From: Rhodocollybia butyracea
Lineage: Eukaryota > Basidiomycota > Agaricomycetes > Agaricales > Omphalotaceae
NCBI GenBank assembly: GCA_015501585.1
Contig: JADNRY010000112.1
Location: 62,001 to 126,000, forward strand
Length of the DNA: 64,000 nt
Direction of reading: 5' to 3'
The notes below the pieces were generated by a model, which searched no databases, was not told the DNA's origin, and worked only from the letters and a program-made list of their open reading frames with translations. This document shows positions 33,371-44,442 of this stretch, in pieces (within the stretch, counting starts at the first letter, position 1; each line of letters starts with the position of its first letter). The position numbers and the translations under genes were made by a program.

Positions 33371-34318
33371 GTTCAGGCTGGTGAGGCTGTCCGGTTTCCG
33401 AAGGGATCGTTCTCTGTTCCTTAGCTCTTCTCAGTTTCTCAGGGAACGAGGTGATAACGAGTCGAACGAGTCAATTTTGGAGGACGGGAGGGATGTTGAT
33501 GAGATCGAGAGAGAGAGGTCGCTCTAGGGTTCACTTAGCGAGTTCGCATGGCTTCAAAGCGAAGAGTCAGACTGTTTATTTTCTATTTTCCTTGGTTCTT
33601 TCCTCCGTAGAACAAGGATTGATGGAAGTTCCAGTACTGCATTTGCATATCGACGCTGGAAGGATTTTGATACCTCGTTAGAGGTATACCAGGTCTCGTA
33701 CGCTTCACTGGCTTAGAATACATCCTTTTTCGGAGTTCATATCAGCATCATTTCACGGGCTGTTTTACCCTATTATACTTGGGCCGCCGACGGCGACGAA
33801 CGCCAGTGAGACCAAAATCCCACCACAAGATTCCTTTTCTTCCTCTTATTGAGAAGACTAGTACTGTTGGTACGGGTTGAATATGAATCGGTAGCCTCTT
33901 CAATACACTATACGCGACACGTACTCACCTCGCAAGTCACATGAAACATGCTCAGTGGAAAACATAAGTCCTGCCAGTGCCTTAACTAGTCGCATACTCG
34001 CGAAGATCTTGGTTTTCATTGGAAATCAATCGTATTTAGATAGCGCTGATATCAAAATTGAATTGACCATCGATTGATGTCAACGAAGGCAATATGTGGC
34101 TCGGAAGAAAAAAATGGGACCAGACAGGACTCGACATGTCCTAAGGCTCGGACCCACGCCAGCTGTACTCTTGTAGCACTGCTCAAGAAAAGGAAACAAC
34201 TTGTATTACGTCAATTGTGTACTATGAACAGCCAGCCGCAGATTATCATACATTCCCCCAACAACCTCAAACCCTCCTCACCGTTGCCCGTTACAACTTG
34301 AACAAGCTTGAACGTCAA
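33371..34318. other. Intergenic, duplicated at 3.1-4.0 kb
   Basis: Paralogous to 3071-3989 in its second half; no gene supported. Confidence 0.5.
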
Positions 34319-34715
34319 AGTATAAGTACAAGAAGAGCGGAAGACAAGCCGGCGGGCGGCATTTTGCGCCCCAATCCCGCTGTGACATGGCTGTAAATGC
34401 ATTTTTTTTGCATGGGGCGCACTAGTTATACCTTACACGAACACTTTATTCAAAGGAATAATATTTTCAATCATATATATCCACAATATTGCACTTCCAG
34501 TGACAGTAGGGTACATAAATTTAGGTACACAAAAAACATGGTAATTTACCATTATCTCGGCGGGGTGCACTAGACCTTCAAAATCGCGACATTTTGCACT
34601 CAAAATCAAAGGATTTCGTGGAGAAATGAGCGAGTTATCGTGCTTTTCATTTTGGGCCTGAAACGCGCTCAAATTTGATGTCGTGCGAACAGGCGCCAAC
34701 TATTTTGAAAACAGC
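34319..34715. other. About 395 bp insertion in front of the F-box copy E 3' end
   Basis: Absent at the paralogous site near 3965. It contains GCGCCCC ... GGGGCGC and ATGCATTTTTTTTGCAT inverted repeats and two GGGTGCACTAG/GGGCGCACTAG phrases. No clear terminal repeats or target duplication; class unknown. Confidence 0.5.
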
Positions 34716-35075
34716 AATAAGCAAAATATAAATCAGACTTGAATTCCATTGGTTCCAGCAACTACCACCCTCAACCCCTCCTTGTCGAGAATCCGTAGTG
34801 GTTTGTAAACCTCCGCGTCAACCTCTCGCCAGCTGAACTTCAGAACAACCGACCGTATGCAGCCTCTACCCATCATGAGCATTTCCGCAGAACGATCTGA
34901 CCCTGGTTTGAACCAGCGTGATTCGATCATACTAACAAAAGCAGAGTCGTCAAATGGTTCGGTACTAAGCTGGGAAACCAGACAAAGACTATGTAGTTTT
35001 GGAACTAGTAGTAAGGGGGTGGAGGTGGATTCATGCTGAGTTAAACTTGAGATGAGATGTGAAGTGATCGGACTG

Positions 35076-35359
35076 TGTTAAGGTAAGTTCAACTCAGTTG
35101 TTAAGAAAGCAAATAGATTATATACCTGTTAAGGTAAGTTCAACTGTAGGTATGTATGTCAATAAATAGACGAAGTAAATATATAGAAACGATCTCACCT
35201 CAGTTGTTAAGAAAGCAACTGAGGGAGTCGTATACGCCGCCTCTACGTGACTAAGTACCAACTGTACAGTATAGAGTAAGCACGGCGTATACAAGAAAGG
35301 GAACGGTCAAAGCTGTAAGTATGAGTCCCGATATGTAACGTACGGAGTATGCTCCAACA
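35076..35359 (-). repeat. Copia 3' LTR
   Basis: 284 bp, bounded by TGTTAAGG and CTCCAACA on the plus strand; adjacent to the polypurine tract (35360-35366, C run on the plus strand), which overlaps the stop codon of pol. Confidence 0.95.
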
Positions 35360-35365
35360 CCCCCC

Positions 35366-38300
35366 CTACTCCGTACGATCTATCCCAAGGAGCGAGACCA
35401 ATTTCGAGTGCGTCGGACCGTTCAGTGCCTTCGTAAATAGGTCCGCCACATTTTCTCCAGACCGAATCCTCGTTACGGTCACCTCACCACTTGCCACCTT
35501 CTCCCGAACATAATGGTGCCGCATTTCAATGTGCTTCACCAGCGCGTGCCTGTTGGGGTTCTGCGTCAGGCATACAGACCCGAAATTATCGCCCCGCATG
35601 TTGATTGGGCCTTCCTGCCCCAAGTCTACCTCCGACAGGAATGACTTCAGCCAGATTGCCTGTTGGGTAGCGCGAGACAGCGCAATGTATTCGGCCTCGG
35701 TGGTAGACAGAGCTACCGTCGCCTGTCTCTTGGAGCTCCACGATACAGGCCCACCCGCCATGAAGAACACATACCCTGACGTCGACCTGGATGTGTCTCG
35801 GCAGCCCCCATGGTCGGAGTCTACAAATCCGTGCGGTTTGAGGCCTGTACCCGGCCTGTCGTCGAGAGGATCTGGACACTCATAGGTTATGTCGTAGTCA
35901 AGGGTGTTCGCTATATAGCCCGCCAACCATACAACACATTCCCAATGTTGGCGTCCCGGATTCAGCTGGTATCTCGCGAGTAGTCCTGCTGCGTATGCCA
36001 TGTCAGGCCGCGTGCATACCTGGCCCCACATACTAGACCCCACGAAGGCGCGGTATGGTTTGTCTTCCATGAAACGCCGTTCTTCCTCGGGTAATGGATT
36101 TGGTGCTTCTTGTAGGTGGACGTTTGGAGGTAGCGGGGTGTTTCGTCGTCGTACATTCTGGAGTCCAAAATGAGCTAGCATGCGCTCGAAGTATCTCTTT
36201 TGGGAGAGGGTGATGGCTTTCGTGACCGGGTTCTGTCTGATCGTCATTCCCAATAGTACCTCCGTCCTCACCTCGTTTGCCTCCCATCGACTCCCCAGGT
36301 CTCCGATTGCTTTATCACGACCCTCCTCGGTAGATGAACCTCCACATACGTCATCACCATCTCGTCGGAATCTTATGCAGGGATCTGCCCGTGAGGTTGT
36401 GTACCCATCGTCCTTGTATCCTTCCGCTAGTGTCGCCTGCCAGTCATGACTTCCTTGCATTGTGCCGTATATAGATTTCTTCAGCTTGCACACAAGGTGC
36501 TCCATTCCGGGCTTGACAAAACCTTCTGGTTGTTTCATGTACACGTCGTGGGTTATCGGGCTGTTGAGGAACGCTGCCGTGAAGTCGACTTGGAAGATGG
36601 AGAGTTTCAAGACCGCGATGATAGCCAGTACTAGGCGGACTGATTCCATCCGTGCTACTCCGCCGTATGTCTTATCATAATCTTGGCCCTGGATCTGTGT
36701 GTATCCCTGAGCCACATACCGAGCTTTTCGCTTCAAAAGGTTCCCGTTGGCGTCAAACTTTATTGCATATGTCCATCTTCCGCCTGTCAGGTTCGCATCC
36801 GGTGGTAAGGGTACCAGTTCCCAACAGTCTTTTTCCATCAGTGTTTTGTATTCCCGCTCCATTGGCTCTCTCCAGAGGTCCGGCCGTTGCATGGCCTGTT
36901 TGTATGAAGAGGGTACCCATAACTCACCCGATGTCGCGGCAAAAGAGTAAGGGCTCTTGGCGATAAGGGTCAACGGGCGTTCATCTTCTCCCGTATCCAC
37001 CCTGTTTGTCCATGCCTCGCCCTCCTCCCTGGCTTTCTCCTCTCGTTCCTCGTACTCCTCACTCTCGATCAGTCTGCGCGATGGTATATGCCCGCGCGCG
37101 CTACGGCGGACTGGCTCAGGAGCTTGTACCTCTATCTGCGGTTGGTCTGGCTCAGGATGTTCTGCTGGTTTGTCAGGCGGATGCGGCGCCTCAACATCTG
37201 GCGTAATTACGGGAGATGGATCAGGGTTAGAGTTAGGACTAGGTGCAGGGTCGATCAGATCTGAATGTCTATTGATTTCGTTGTCCCCGGATCCGTTGTG
37301 ATCGTGGTCGTTGAGCTCTGTGGATTTACGGGTACGGTGTGGTGTTCCTTCCTCAAAGACCACGTCGTGCGACTCCTCGATAGTCTTTGTCTCTGGAATC
37401 CATATTCTATACCCTCGTCTCCCTATATATCCCAGCAGCTTCCCCTTCACGGCTTGTCTTCCGAGCTTCCCGTCAGTTCTCCTTCGAGGTAGTGTTGCCC
37501 AGCAGTTGCACCCAAAAGGCCTCAGGTGCGCAATATCTTGTCTTCTGTTTGTCCACTGCTCAACAGGTACTAGGTCTGGATATCTAGCTGATGGCACAAA
37601 GTTGTCCACGTAGATGAACGTTGCAGATGCTTCACCCCAGAAAGAATACGGGAAACCTGAGTCCTCAAGTAGGGTACGCGTTCCCTCCATAACCGTCCTG
37701 AATGCCCGCTCGGCTACACCATTCGCTGCAGATGAATCATGTGGCACCTTCTCGATGAGGATACCATTCTCTGCACAATACTTGTCCACCGCCCCATTGT
37801 TTAACTCTCCACCACCGTCGATGCGTATCGTTCTCAGCTTCTTCCCAGTCTGCTTTTCTGCCATCGTTCGGTACTCGTGTAGACACTTCACGCCCGTCTC
37901 CTTGCGTTTATTATTCAGGTAGAATGGTACACGGAATGACGATTTTCCGTCCGTGCAGAGCAAGAGGTAACTGCATCCTCCTCGAGTTTGTGTTCTCGCT
38001 GGTCCAAATAGGTCAATGTGTACGCGCTCAAGTACCTCGGTCTCGTGGCTGAGTACCTCGTCGAAGGGCTGCCTCTTTGCCTTTCCGTATAGGCAGTCCT
38101 CGCACATGCCCGTTGCCTCGCCTTTGGTTATTTTCAACCCATCAACGAGGTTTCGGTTGGCCATGCGTGCAATCCGCCGGATTGCCATGTGTCCGAGTCG
38201 TCTGTGCCAGGTGAGTATGTTGGTGGGCCTATCTCTGGTGCGCGAATAGCTAACGTGCGTTGGTCCTGACTCTAGGATCACCACCTCATACATCTTCCCT

Positions 38301-39112
38301 TTACCAAGGCCTTGCATGACGGTTTCTCCTTCGAGGGACTTTACGGTCATTACTCCGTTTCCCCAGTCTCCCCGCATCCCTTTGCGGTCTAGCGTCGAGA
38401 TAGAAATCAGGTTATGCGCGAACGAGGGTGTGTGTTTTACGCCCTGGAGTTTCACTAGTCTTTCGCTATCGCCAATACGTGTGACGAACTGTACCACGCC
38501 GATTCCGAGTATCTGGAACTTTCCTGCCTCACCTGAGATAGCGCTGTTCCCACCTTGGCCCTGCACTTCGGTGTACTCGATGAAATCCGACTTATGCACC
38601 CAACAGTGCTCTGACGCGCCTGAGTCAAGAAAAGTTTGTGTTACTGGGGCGGGAGGTGAATATAGGGATGTAGTTCCCTTGCATATGATACAGTCATTTG
38701 GGCTGACGATTGTATAACTAAGTATGTCTTTATCTACATCCCCGCTTTCCTCCTTTCGCTGACCTGTGACCTTTAGAATGGGATTAGGTGGTCTAGCCTT
38801 AGGGTCAGCGATTGGGTCTAGCTTTTGGACGGACTTGGACATACTCGAAGGGTTCGTGGCATTTACGGATAGAACGTAGGTGGCCATTGGCGTACTGGCG
38901 TCGGTTTTGTTGTCTTCCGTTGTTGCGGCCTTGGCGCTCGTCTCCGGCTTCGCCTTGTTCGTCTGTCCCTGTTTTGGCCATTGTCCCTCCATACCACCGC
39001 CCTTTGCCCAGCATTTCGTTGCCATATGGCCTGGCTTACCGCAGTTGTGGCAGGTAAACGCTGGCCTGTCTCCGGTGCGCTGTTGGTATGTGCTTGGAGT
39101 ACGAGCGACCAT
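35366..39112 (-). CDS. Copia Pol polyprotein (PR-IN-RT-RH), 1248 codons
   Basis: Domains by residue from the ATG at 39112: Gag-type zinc knuckle CHNCGKPGHMATKC (21-34); protease DSGA (163-166); integrase HHCC zinc-binding (H303, H308, C337, C340) and DDE core (D367, D432, E468, spacing 35); RT from about 760 with QVDFTAAFLN (841-850); RNase H around 1100-1230 with DSDHGG and STTEAEY. The usual YxDD box of RT is abnormal: it reads RRDGDDVCGG (916-925) with about ten residues missing before the Asp pair, so this copy is probably RT-dead. The frame runs upstream without break, except one TGA, into gag; the natural product would be a single Gag-Pol. Confidence 0.93.
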   Translation of the reverse strand: MVARTPSTYQQRTGDRPAFTCHNCGKPGHMATKCWAKGGGMEGQWPKQGQTNKAKPETSAKAATTEDNKTDASTPMATYVLSVNATNPSSMSKSVQKLDPIADPKARPPNPILKVTGQRKEESGDVDKDILSYTIVSPNDCIICKGTTSLYSPPAPVTQTFLDSGASEHCWVHKSDFIEYTEVQGQGGNSAISGEAGKFQILGIGVVQFVTRIGDSERLVKLQGVKHTPSFAHNLISISTLDRKGMRGDWGNGVMTVKSLEGETVMQGLGKGKMYEVVILESGPTHVSYSRTRDRPTNILTWHRRLGHMAIRRIARMANRNLVDGLKITKGEATGMCEDCLYGKAKRQPFDEVLSHETEVLERVHIDLFGPARTQTRGGCSYLLLCTDGKSSFRVPFYLNNKRKETGVKCLHEYRTMAEKQTGKKLRTIRIDGGGELNNGAVDKYCAENGILIEKVPHDSSAANGVAERAFRTVMEGTRTLLEDSGFPYSFWGEASATFIYVDNFVPSARYPDLVPVEQWTNRRQDIAHLRPFGCNCWATLPRRRTDGKLGRQAVKGKLLGYIGRRGYRIWIPETKTIEESHDVVFEEGTPHRTRKSTELNDHDHNGSGDNEINRHSDLIDPAPSPNSNPDPSPVITPDVEAPHPPDKPAEHPEPDQPQIEVQAPEPVRRSARGHIPSRRLIESEEYEEREEKAREEGEAWTNRVDTGEDERPLTLIAKSPYSFAATSGELWVPSSYKQAMQRPDLWREPMEREYKTLMEKDCWELVPLPPDANLTGGRWTYAIKFDANGNLLKRKARYVAQGYTQIQGQDYDKTYGGVARMESVRLVLAIIAVLKLSIFQVDFTAAFLNSPITHDVYMKQPEGFVKPGMEHLVCKLKKSIYGTMQGSHDWQATLAEGYKDDGYTTSRADPCIRFRRDGDDVCGGSSTEEGRDKAIGDLGSRWEANEVRTEVLLGMTIRQNPVTKAITLSQKRYFERMLAHFGLQNVRRRNTPLPPNVHLQEAPNPLPEEERRFMEDKPYRAFVGSSMWGQVCTRPDMAYAAGLLARYQLNPGRQHWECVVWLAGYIANTLDYDITYECPDPLDDRPGTGLKPHGFVDSDHGGCRDTSRSTSGYVFFMAGGPVSWSSKRQATVALSTTEAEYIALSRATQQAIWLKSFLSEVDLGQEGPINMRGDNFGSVCLTQNPNRHALVKHIEMRHHYVREKVASGEVTVTRIRSGENVADLFTKALNGPTHSKLVSLLGIDRTE

Positions 39113-39136
39113 GAGGGCCTTGACTTTCTTGGTCTC

Positions 39137-39790
39137 TCATTCTTCCTCCAACCTATCCTCTTCCTTCTGGAGCCAGAGGGTACGAAGGTATGTGAACGCG
39201 TCAGTGCTCGACGTTCCAGAGACGGTGCGAACATCTTGCTTCCAGTCGCTGGGCATGGACGAGATGAGGATGAGGCGGAACTGCGCGTCGGGGATACTTC
39301 CTCCGAGGTCGTGTACCTTTTTCAAGAGGTTTCGCATTTTCTTTTCGTGGTCCTCCATGGTCTGTTCGGATGGGTCAAATCTCTGAGATCGGAGCGCTGT
39401 ATCGGCAAGGTGAATACGTTGCTCATCTTTCTTCTCGAATTGTTTAATGAGATTTTTCCAGATTTCGGATGCTCTCTTCGTCTCGTCGATTCCCAGTCCC
39501 GTAGGGTCGACCACGTTCGATACGATGGCCCCAGCGACGAGCCTGTCACGGGCTTCCCACTCCTTGTATTGTGGGACTGGGCTAAACAGTGGTGTCTGCT
39601 GAGGCATGTAGATTGGACCTGGGTAGCTGGCCGTAGGGGTTGGTCTAGCAATAGTCCCATCGAGGTAGCCTGCCAAGCCTTTTAATTGAATGGCGAATAA
39701 AATTTCCCTTTTGAAAGGTCTCCAGTTCTCTTCACCAACGAGCTGTTTCTCGTCTGGGAGTCTCGGTATATTTAGTAGATTTCCTGACAT
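39137..39790 (-). CDS. Copia Gag N-terminal part, 217 aa
   Basis: Starts MSGNLLNIPRL at 39790. It has the UBN2-like core of copia gag (NWRPFKREILFAIQLKGL, EIWKNLIKQFEKKD). It ends EEDRLEEE at a TGA (39139-39137) in the same frame as pol, eight codons before the pol ATG. The zinc knuckle that belongs to Gag lies after the stop, so the stop is more likely a mutation than a natural Gag terminus. Confidence 0.9.
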   Translation of the reverse strand: MSGNLLNIPRLPDEKQLVGEENWRPFKREILFAIQLKGLAGYLDGTIARPTPTASYPGPIYMPQQTPLFSPVPQYKEWEARDRLVAGAIVSNVVDPTGLGIDETKRASEIWKNLIKQFEKKDEQRIHLADTALRSQRFDPSEQTMEDHEKKMRNLLKKVHDLGGSIPDAQFRLILISSMPSDWKQDVRTVSGTSSTDAFTYLRTLWLQKEEDRLEEE

Positions 39791-39843
39791 TTTTCGTGAT
39801 GGACAATATACTTTCGATAATGTGTTTTCTCGATGTTTGCTTT

Positions 39844-39866
39844 GTTAGAGCGCGAGTCTCATAATC
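39844..39866 (-). other. Copia primer-binding site, half-tRNA(Met)-like
   Basis: Directly inside the 5' LTR the plus strand reads GAGCGCGAGTCTCATAATC, which looks like the D-stem-to-anticodon part of a tRNA-Met (anticodon CAU). The minus-strand RNA would be complementary to it. Drosophila copia likewise uses an internal tRNA-Met fragment. Inference from sequence look. Confidence 0.6.
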
Positions 39867-40150
39867 TGTTAAGGTAAGTTCAACTCAGTTGTTAAGAAAG
39901 CAACTAGATTATATACCTGTTAAGGTAAGTTCAACTGTAGGTATGTATGTCAATAAATAGACGAAGTAAATATATAGAAACGATCTCACCTCAGTTGTTA
40001 AGAAAGCAACTGAGGGAGTCGTATACGCCGCCTCTACGTGACTAAGTACCAACTGTACAGTATAGAGTAAGCACGGCGTATACAAGAAAGGGAACGGTCA
40101 AAGCTGTAAGTATGAGTCCCGATATGTAACGTACGGAGTATGCTCCAACA
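39867..40150 (-). repeat. Copia 5' LTR
   Basis: 284 bp, same ends as the 3' LTR; carries the promoter of the element by family analogy. Confidence 0.95.
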
Positions 40151-41463
40151 GACTGTTCCGAGCCCATCGATTGCAGCTGTCTTGCCATATGTCACAGCCC
40201 TCAATTTCAAGATGAAGTAGAGAAGGCATGACTTGAAGGGCTGCAATAAGGCCTGAATCAGAGAGAGAGATAGACTGTGGATGGTGAAGGTGGTGATAGT
40301 ACAAGATGATCTGGATATGAATACACTAAAAGTATCCGTTGGCCAACGACTCAGCCTTGGAGCCATCCGGTGGCCATCCAACACAATGACGTTCAAGGAA
40401 GGCAAGTCAAAGGATGAGAACACCTTTTTCAGGTGTGAAAATTTCCTAATAGTAAGTGATGTGGTGTTGGGCCAGATGTAGTGTGCCCCATTTTCACGCT
40501 CTGTGTCATTCTTATAACCCTCGAGTTCAAGCGATTTGACGGAGGGGCATCTGTGTAGCATATCCGCCAGTTCTAAGTTACTACACCGGAGATGGAGATG
40601 GTGAAGTTGATGGCATGGGGCCCTGGATATGGGCACACTGGAAGTGGTAAGCGCACTGAGCTTCGGAGCATGTTCGAAGCGATCCAAGTCAGAGGGCAGC
40701 TCTCCTAGCTCGTAATTGTAGATATCTAACTCTGCAAGTAAAGGAAAATGCAGCCCGGAAAGTATCTCGTACTGTGTAAGCGAGCAATGCCCATGATACG
40801 AGAAAGTTTCCCAACGGCAAGCATGCTGGGTCAGGTCAATGAGGCAGGAAATGGAGCAGGAAAAAGAATCTGTGTCATGACAGGCTATATCCAGTGCAAC
40901 CCTTAATGGCCAATCACGCGATCTCTCCAAATATCGCTTCACTGTGTCACTGTCAGTGAAACCGATGAGAGTCGCTGTTTCTTCCGGCATAGGAGGGTAC
41001 ATCTCCACCCTGAGGTTACTCCACAAAGCCACCGTGAGCATACTGAGCTGATTGCGATTACAGGGAGGTAGGTAATGGCAGGAGAAGTAAGTTTGGTGGG
41101 CGGTGCTTCGTTTGAGAACCAAGGGTAGCTCTGGAGAAGATTTTCTTCGCACGCGTACTGGAAGATATACAACAAGATTTTGTTTGACAGCTTCCGCATT
41201 GGAGACAGGAGAGAGCGTAGCTTGGCGCGCTGAGCCTCAAGTCGTTGTATTTTAGCCTGGAAACGAACCAGTTCAGAATGATGTTCCTCGATATCCTTAT
41301 CAGCTAGAACCAGTGTCGCCTTGAGTTTTTCTACTCGTTCCGGGCTAAGCACAAATTGACCAAATTCTGTACGAAGTTGGTTTTCCAGATGAGCTTGTTC
41401 CGCAAGGCTTAGGCTTATGCGTGTTTTCGAAAACTTCGCACATGGTGAATCAGGTGAAGCCAT

Positions 41464-42609
41464 AGAATTAAATAAGCGCGCCAGTTACTTCAAGTCTTTC
41501 ACTAGCTCGCAGAAATATTTATTTCTTAGAACTGAAATATAGGAGATGAATGTATGGATTTTGAAAGAGAGAAGATGCTGTCTTCTACAGTCTGAGATTG
41601 CCCCTAAGTTTGAATAGACGCCCCTGTCAGGAGTTCTTGCAGAGTTCAGACTTTCTAATGGAAGATTTCAAGGTCAGACTGTTTATTATTGTCTTGGACA
41701 ACAACCTATACCCATATTTGCTCCATGTCCTTACCCGTCCTCCCTCGGTGATGTGTTCCCATATCTGAGGGTGGCATGTTGTTTCTGCTGCACCGTGACA
41801 TTAGCTCCAGCATCGACCTAGCTCCATGCATGTCTCCTCCTGTCAGACAAAGAGTTCACTGTCACTTCTACACAATTATACGATATCAATGCAGGGCAAA
41901 TCCAGCGATAATGCAGGATCTTATCAATTGTATCTTTCGACTCAAACAATTTGTTCATTGCTTCATAGACGTTCGCATAACACTTCTGGGACTACTATGT
42001 CTTCTGTTGTAAATCTCCCATGTATTGAGATTATGTAGATCGATTGTCGGTGGCAGGATCCTCAGGAGTCAGTATCATAAGACCTTCGGTGTCCAGAATG
42101 GTTGGAACTGAGATTCCAGAGCGACCAGTATAGTCATATGCCCTAACAAATCGGGCTTGAATGTATCTGCGAGGATCGCATTCAGCTAGAAAAACATCTC
42201 TGTGTGGTACTCATCTGTATGCTGCTTTCAACGCAATGATCAATGAAAATCTAACAGATAGCACCACCTAAATAAGTACTTATTTCTAGACATCAACTCG
42301 GAACTTGGACTCCGATTTTAAACCAGTCCACACCAATAGCCCCTCCGGAACCTCAGGTACGCAATGACATGAAATCTCTTGGTCGGACGGTGAACAAAGC
42401 GTTGGCTCCCGATCTGTATCAGAACATTTGGCCAATGAGTGGTGTATGGCAAAAGATCAGTCGTTACAAAACCTGGACGGTCGGTAAATATTTGAGCACA
42501 ATTTATTTATCATATCTGCATTTCATTTACCCCAACAACCACACTTCTCCTGAACAAGCTCAAACATGACAGACATTGAGGGGAACGAACAAGCAACTCA
42601 GACCTAAAT
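41464..42609. other. Intergenic 1.1 kb between F-box copies E and F
   Basis: Begins with the F-box leader GCGCTTATT (reverse strand). Short frames at 41776-42040 and 42369-42569 show no family feature. Nothing else recognised. Confidence 0.5.
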
Positions 42610-44258
42610 TCAATCCATCGCAGCAACTACCACCCTCAAGCCTTCCTTGTCAAAAGTTTGAAGCCGGTTATACGCATCCGCATCAACCTCTCGCCAACCA
42701 AACTTGAGAACAACCGACCGTATACAGCCCTTGCCCATCCTGAGCATTGCTGCAGAACGATCTGACCCTGGTTTGAACCAGCGTGATTCAACCATCCTAA
42801 CAAAAGCGGAGTCATCGAATGTTCCGATATCAAGCCAGGAAACGAGATGAAGAGTGTGTAGTTTTGGAACTAAGGAGATAGAAGTGGATTTACGCAGGAT
42901 TAGGCTCGAGATGAGTTTTGAGGTAATTGGACTGTATGCACGCTGAGTCTCTGCATAGTTCCAGTTGTGATCCTCAAATTCAAGATAGAGTAGAGAAGGC
43001 ATGACTCGGAGGGCTGCGATAAGGTCCAAATCTGAGAGAGATATGCCACGGAGGGTGAACGTGGTGATCATACAAGATGATCTGGATATGAATGAGATCA
43101 AGGTCTCCGTCCCCCAATTATCTGAACCCGACTCGGAACTGTCCAGCACAATCACATTCAAGGAAGGTAAGTCACAGGATAAGAACACCATTTCCAGGAA
43201 CGAGATTGGACACCCTGCCCCGATAGCCAGTGATGTGATGTTGTGCGATGTGTAATGTACACTCTCTTGTTGGCGCCTAGCATCTTCCCAACCCTCAAGT
43301 TCAAGGTATTTGACTGAAGGGCATCTAGGTAGCATTTCCATTAGTTCTGAGTGACAATGCCTCCCTCCTGAGATCTTGAGACAATGAAGTTGATGGTATG
43401 GGGCCTTGGATGTAGGCACCTCCCAAGTGGTAAGTGCACAGAGCCTCGGAGCGTGTTCGAAGTAATCTAAGTCAGATGACATCCCTTGGTTGCTGTCAAT
43501 ACTGCAACTTCAAGTAATGGAAAATGCAGCTCGGACGGCATCTGGTAATGCATAAGCGAGGCCTCTCCAGTATACGCGAACTTTTTCCAACGGTGAGCGT
43601 GCTGTGTGAGGTAACTGAGCGACGGCAGCTCAGTTCCCTCATCATCTATCACATTCAGTGAAATTCTCATTGGCCAATTACCCGATCTCTCCAAATATCG
43701 AGCAATAGTAGCAATGAAACCAACCAGGGTTTTCGCTTGATCAGACGTAGCGGGGTGCGTCTCTACTGCTAAATTAGCCCACAAACTAGATGATGACAAT
43801 GCAAGTGTACGCCAACGTGAGCATACTGAGCTGATTACCATTGTAGGGAGGTAAGTGATTGCGGGGAATTCGAGTTCGGCGGGACGTTGCCACGTTGAGA
43901 GCCATGGGTAGCTCTGAAAAAGATTTTCTTCGCATGCATACTGGAAGATTTGCAGCAAAATCTTGTTCGAAAGCTTCCGCATTGGGGACAGGAGGGAGTA
44001 TAGCTTGGCCCGCTGGGCCTCGAGCCGTTGTTTTTTGGCCTCGACAACCATGATTTGGTCCTGAAGGCGAGCTAATTCTGAATTATGATCCTCGATATCT
44101 TCATCAGCCAGAGCTAGTATCTCCTTGAGCTCTTCTGCTCGTTCCGGGCTGACCACGAATGGACCGAATTCCAAGCGAAGTTCATTTTCCAAGTGAGCTA
44201 GTTCTGCAGAGCTCAGGTTTACACGTATCTTCGCACATGGTGGATGCAGTGAGGCCAT
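42610..44258 (-). pseudogene. F-box-like/LRR protein, copy F, single frameshift
   Basis: N-terminal frame 43467-44258: start MASLHPPCAK, coiled coil (ELAHLENELRLEF, EDIEDHNSELARLQ), F-box (LSPMRKLSNKILLQIFQYAC, SSVCSRWRTL) and first LRRs. At about 43485-43510 the frame shifts, and the C-terminal frame (42610-43482, SDLDYFEHAP to EGLRVVVAAMD) continues. The tail lacks the GTNGIQV end of the other copies. Otherwise nearly complete, about 545 residues if joined. Its intact region around 43245 serves as empty site for the MITE in copy G. Confidence 0.85.
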
Positions 44259-44442
44259 AGAATTAAATAAGCGCCCATGTCCTTCAGCACGTAGAAATAT
44301 TCTGACTTGCTCTTACTTACTTAGCATCGATACATGTTCTATTTATCGTGCATGTTATCCTTTGCAGCCGGTTTTCCAAACCCTTCTCAGACCATAGCTT
44401 CTGGTTTCTAAATTGTTCGAGACACTAAAGTACTAAACGAGT

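Larger units (their letters stand above)
35076..40150 (-). mobile_element. Ty1/copia LTR retrotransposon, 5075 bp, recent
   Basis: Two 284-bp LTRs (TGTT...AACA) differ at one visible base (AAATAG at 35113 area versus ACTAG). A 5-bp target duplication GACTG flanks it (35071-35075, 40151-40155). gag and pol read on the minus strand with integrase before reverse transcriptase, the copia order. Inserted in F-box copy E. Confidence 0.97.
34733..41463 (-). pseudogene. F-box-like/LRR protein, copy E, split by a copia element
   Basis: The N-terminal part (start MASPDSPCAK at 41463; coiled coil; LSPMRKLSNKILLYIFQYAC) reads to CSRW near 41030, where a deletion shifts the frame; LRRs continue in the frame 40156-41150. 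The copia element (35076-40150) sits inside the LRR coding region, and the C-terminus (VESRWFKPGSDRS-like, GTNGIQV) lies at 34733-35075. So the gene had at least two lesions: an internal deletion and the insertion. Confidence 0.85.

Noticed and set aside
35529..39685. Many plus-strand open frames over the copia element
   Set aside because: They are antisense shadows of Gag-Pol without motifs of their own.
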